Source of the DNA: an uncultured Gammaproteobacteria bacterium
GTDB lineage: Bacteria; Pseudomonadota; Gammaproteobacteria; Coxiellales; Coxiellaceae
Direction of reading: 5' to 3'
Length of the DNA: 7,013 bases
Assembly (NCBI GenBank): GCA_903870185.1
Contig: CAIQCE010000274.1
Span: 1 to 7,013 of the forward strand
Under the pieces are notes generated by a model, which saw only the letters and a program-made list of their open reading frames with translations, did not search any database and had not been told where the DNA came from. A program made the position numbers and the translations under genes. This document shows, piece by piece, positions 6,015 to 7,013 of this stretch (its first letter is position 1; every line of letters starts with the position of its first letter).

Positions 6015-6046
6015 CACCCGTTGGCCTAAACCAAGGAATTGAACGG

Positions 6047-6970
6047 ATGAGAAAATCTCTAAAAGCGCTGTCTTACTTAATACTATCGGCAGTGACACCC
6101 ATAGCCTCTGCCTGGCAGCCCCAAAACATCGTAGTTTTCGGTGACAGCCTCTCAGATTATGGCAACAAACATCAATCCTATCACCTCCCCGTCTCTCCTC
6201 CCTACTGGGAAGGACGCTATACTAATGGGCCTGTCTGGGTTGAATATCTAGCGCTTCGTTTTAATCTAATCCCCAACCCTTGGGTTGACCCCAAAGCAAC
6301 ACACGAGTCATTAATGAATTATGCAATGGGTGACTCTGTTGTGCTTGAAAGCAATGTGTTACCTGATACACCCACTCAAACCTTGATGCAGCAACTCTCA
6401 CTTTATCAGACTCAAACACCTAGCAATCCCCGAGGCACTCTCGCCATAATATGGGAAGGTGTGAATGATTTTAAAAATCCAGTTTGTGTACAATCGCCCT
6501 TTAGCTGTGTGAAAGATATGATTCATACTCAAGCCAAAGCGATAGATACTCTTTATGAAATGGGGATCCGTCACTTCGTAGTTTTAACGGCGCCTGATAT
6601 CACGATTACTCCACTGGTCGCTGAAACGACTGATGAACACCAACGTGAAATCATCAGCGGACTCATAAAATATTACAATAACAATCTCGCACTAATCATC
6701 AGTCAATTTCAAGATGATAAAGAAGATGCCTATATCTTGAAAATCGGAACTAACTCCCTAATTACAACGCTAAAAAAATCCTTCAAACAACCTATGTCTG
6801 TTTCTTGCTACGCGAATAAAGGGATTTACAATAAAGATATGGGAACTCCATGCCCACCTAATCAACAAGATCAATTCTTTTTCTGGGATTCTACACACCC
6901 CACTACCAAAGCCCATGCGATGCTCGCCGAAAAAGTTTTTGAACAAATCCAATTGGCGAAGTGGCAGTGA
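6047..6970 (+). CDS. Secreted SGNH/GDSL-family lipase or lysophospholipase
   Basis: This is an exported ester hydrolase of the SGNH family, 307 residues long, the size of bacterial GDSL lipases such as Legionella PlaA/PlaC-type lysophospholipases and acyltransferases. Residues 1-22 form a Sec signal peptide ending A-S-A before W23. Block I is F31-G-D-S34-L-S-D with the nucleophile S34. Block II is N91-Y-A-M-G95. Block III is G138-V-N140-D. Block V is W280-D281-S-T-H284-P, giving the S-D-H triad. In block II the usual NYAxGGA reads NYAMGDS, which is slightly unusual. Four Cys in the mature part (in NPVCVQSPFSCV and SVSC...GTPC) could form disulfides, fitting export. AAGGAA lies 8 nt before the ATG. 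It is transcribed divergently from the transporter operon and appears monocistronic. Substrate specificity (phospholipid, lysophospholipid or other ester) is not visible. Confidence 0.92.
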   Translation: MRKSLKALSYLILSAVTPIASAWQPQNIVVFGDSLSDYGNKHQSYHLPVSPPYWEGRYTNGPVWVEYLALRFNLIPNPWVDPKATHESLMNYAMGDSVVLESNVLPDTPTQTLMQQLSLYQTQTPSNPRGTLAIIWEGVNDFKNPVCVQSPFSCVKDMIHTQAKAIDTLYEMGIRHFVVLTAPDITITPLVAETTDEHQREIISGLIKYYNNNLALIISQFQDDKEDAYILKIGTNSLITTLKKSFKQPMSVSCYANKGIYNKDMGTPCPPNQQDQFFFWDSTHPTTKAHAMLAEKVFEQIQLAKWQ

Positions 6971-6993
6971 GAAGTGTGGCCAGACCTACGTAT

Positions 6994-7013
6994 ATGTAGG
7001 TTAGTGCCAAGCG
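6994..7013. repeat. Second copy of the dispersed repeat, cut by the window edge
   Basis: ATGTAGGTTAGTGCCAAGCG matches the first 20 nt of the repeat at 3552 with two differences. It begins 23 nt after the lipase stop. Its first bases also pair with upstream sequence: ACCTAC at 6984-6989 with GTAGGT at 6996-7001, which could make a small hairpin. The downstream half is beyond the window. Confidence 0.65.

Noticed and set aside
5827..6042. A 71-aa plus-strand frame across the intergenic region
   Set aside because: It is translated repeat DNA plus promoter sequence, with no recognisable protein features.

Overview
The window reads as a moderately AT-rich gammaproteobacterial chromosome segment. 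The protein families (HAAAP-type aromatic amino acid permease, periplasmic Cu/Zn superoxide dismutase, heptose-bisphosphate phosphatase, secreted SGNH lipase), the block of Ala/Ser/Pro-rich orphan proteins and the small dispersed palindromes suggest a host-associated lineage, perhaps near the Legionellales. That placement is inference; no rRNA or marker gene is present.

Layout. (1) Positions 3-149, plus strand: the last 48 codons of a gene entering from the left, resembling the C-terminal end of a thioredoxin/TlpA-like protein. It converges on and overlaps the next gene. (2) Positions 108-3513, minus strand: three consecutive genes transcribed in the order 149 aa, 535 aa, 408 aa. They share an N-terminal signature (MR[F/I/L]..., a Cys, then [D/E]LP). 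The 149- and 535-aa genes also share their upstream leader. I recognise no known family. By eye the 408-aa protein carries one copy and the 535-aa protein two copies of a shared domain with invariant spacing (G-[FY]-x6-G-x5-G-x3-YE-x6-Y, later a [SQ]-[IL]-G-[LV] helix). The 149-aa protein has only the N-terminal and linker part. This is the most likely undescribed system in the window. (3) Positions 3586-5836, minus strand: a compact operon, transporter then sodC then gmhB, with gaps of 11 and 14 nt. (4) Positions 5837-6046: a divergent intergenic region with a composite palindromic element of about 104 bp and a good extended -10 promoter for the plus-strand gene. (5) Positions 6047-6970, plus strand: a secreted SGNH/GDSL lipase. 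It is followed at the window edge by the start of a dispersed repeat that also occurs after gmhB.

How the genes fit together. The transporter imports amino acids, SodC removes superoxide in the periplasm and GmhB supplies an LPS core heptose precursor. They look co-transcribed but do not form one pathway. The lipase is an independent exported enzyme. The three-gene orphan cluster looks like an expanding paralogous family with disordered N-termini and repeated C-terminal domains. Secreted effectors or surface-associated proteins are possible, but nothing in the sequence proves a function.
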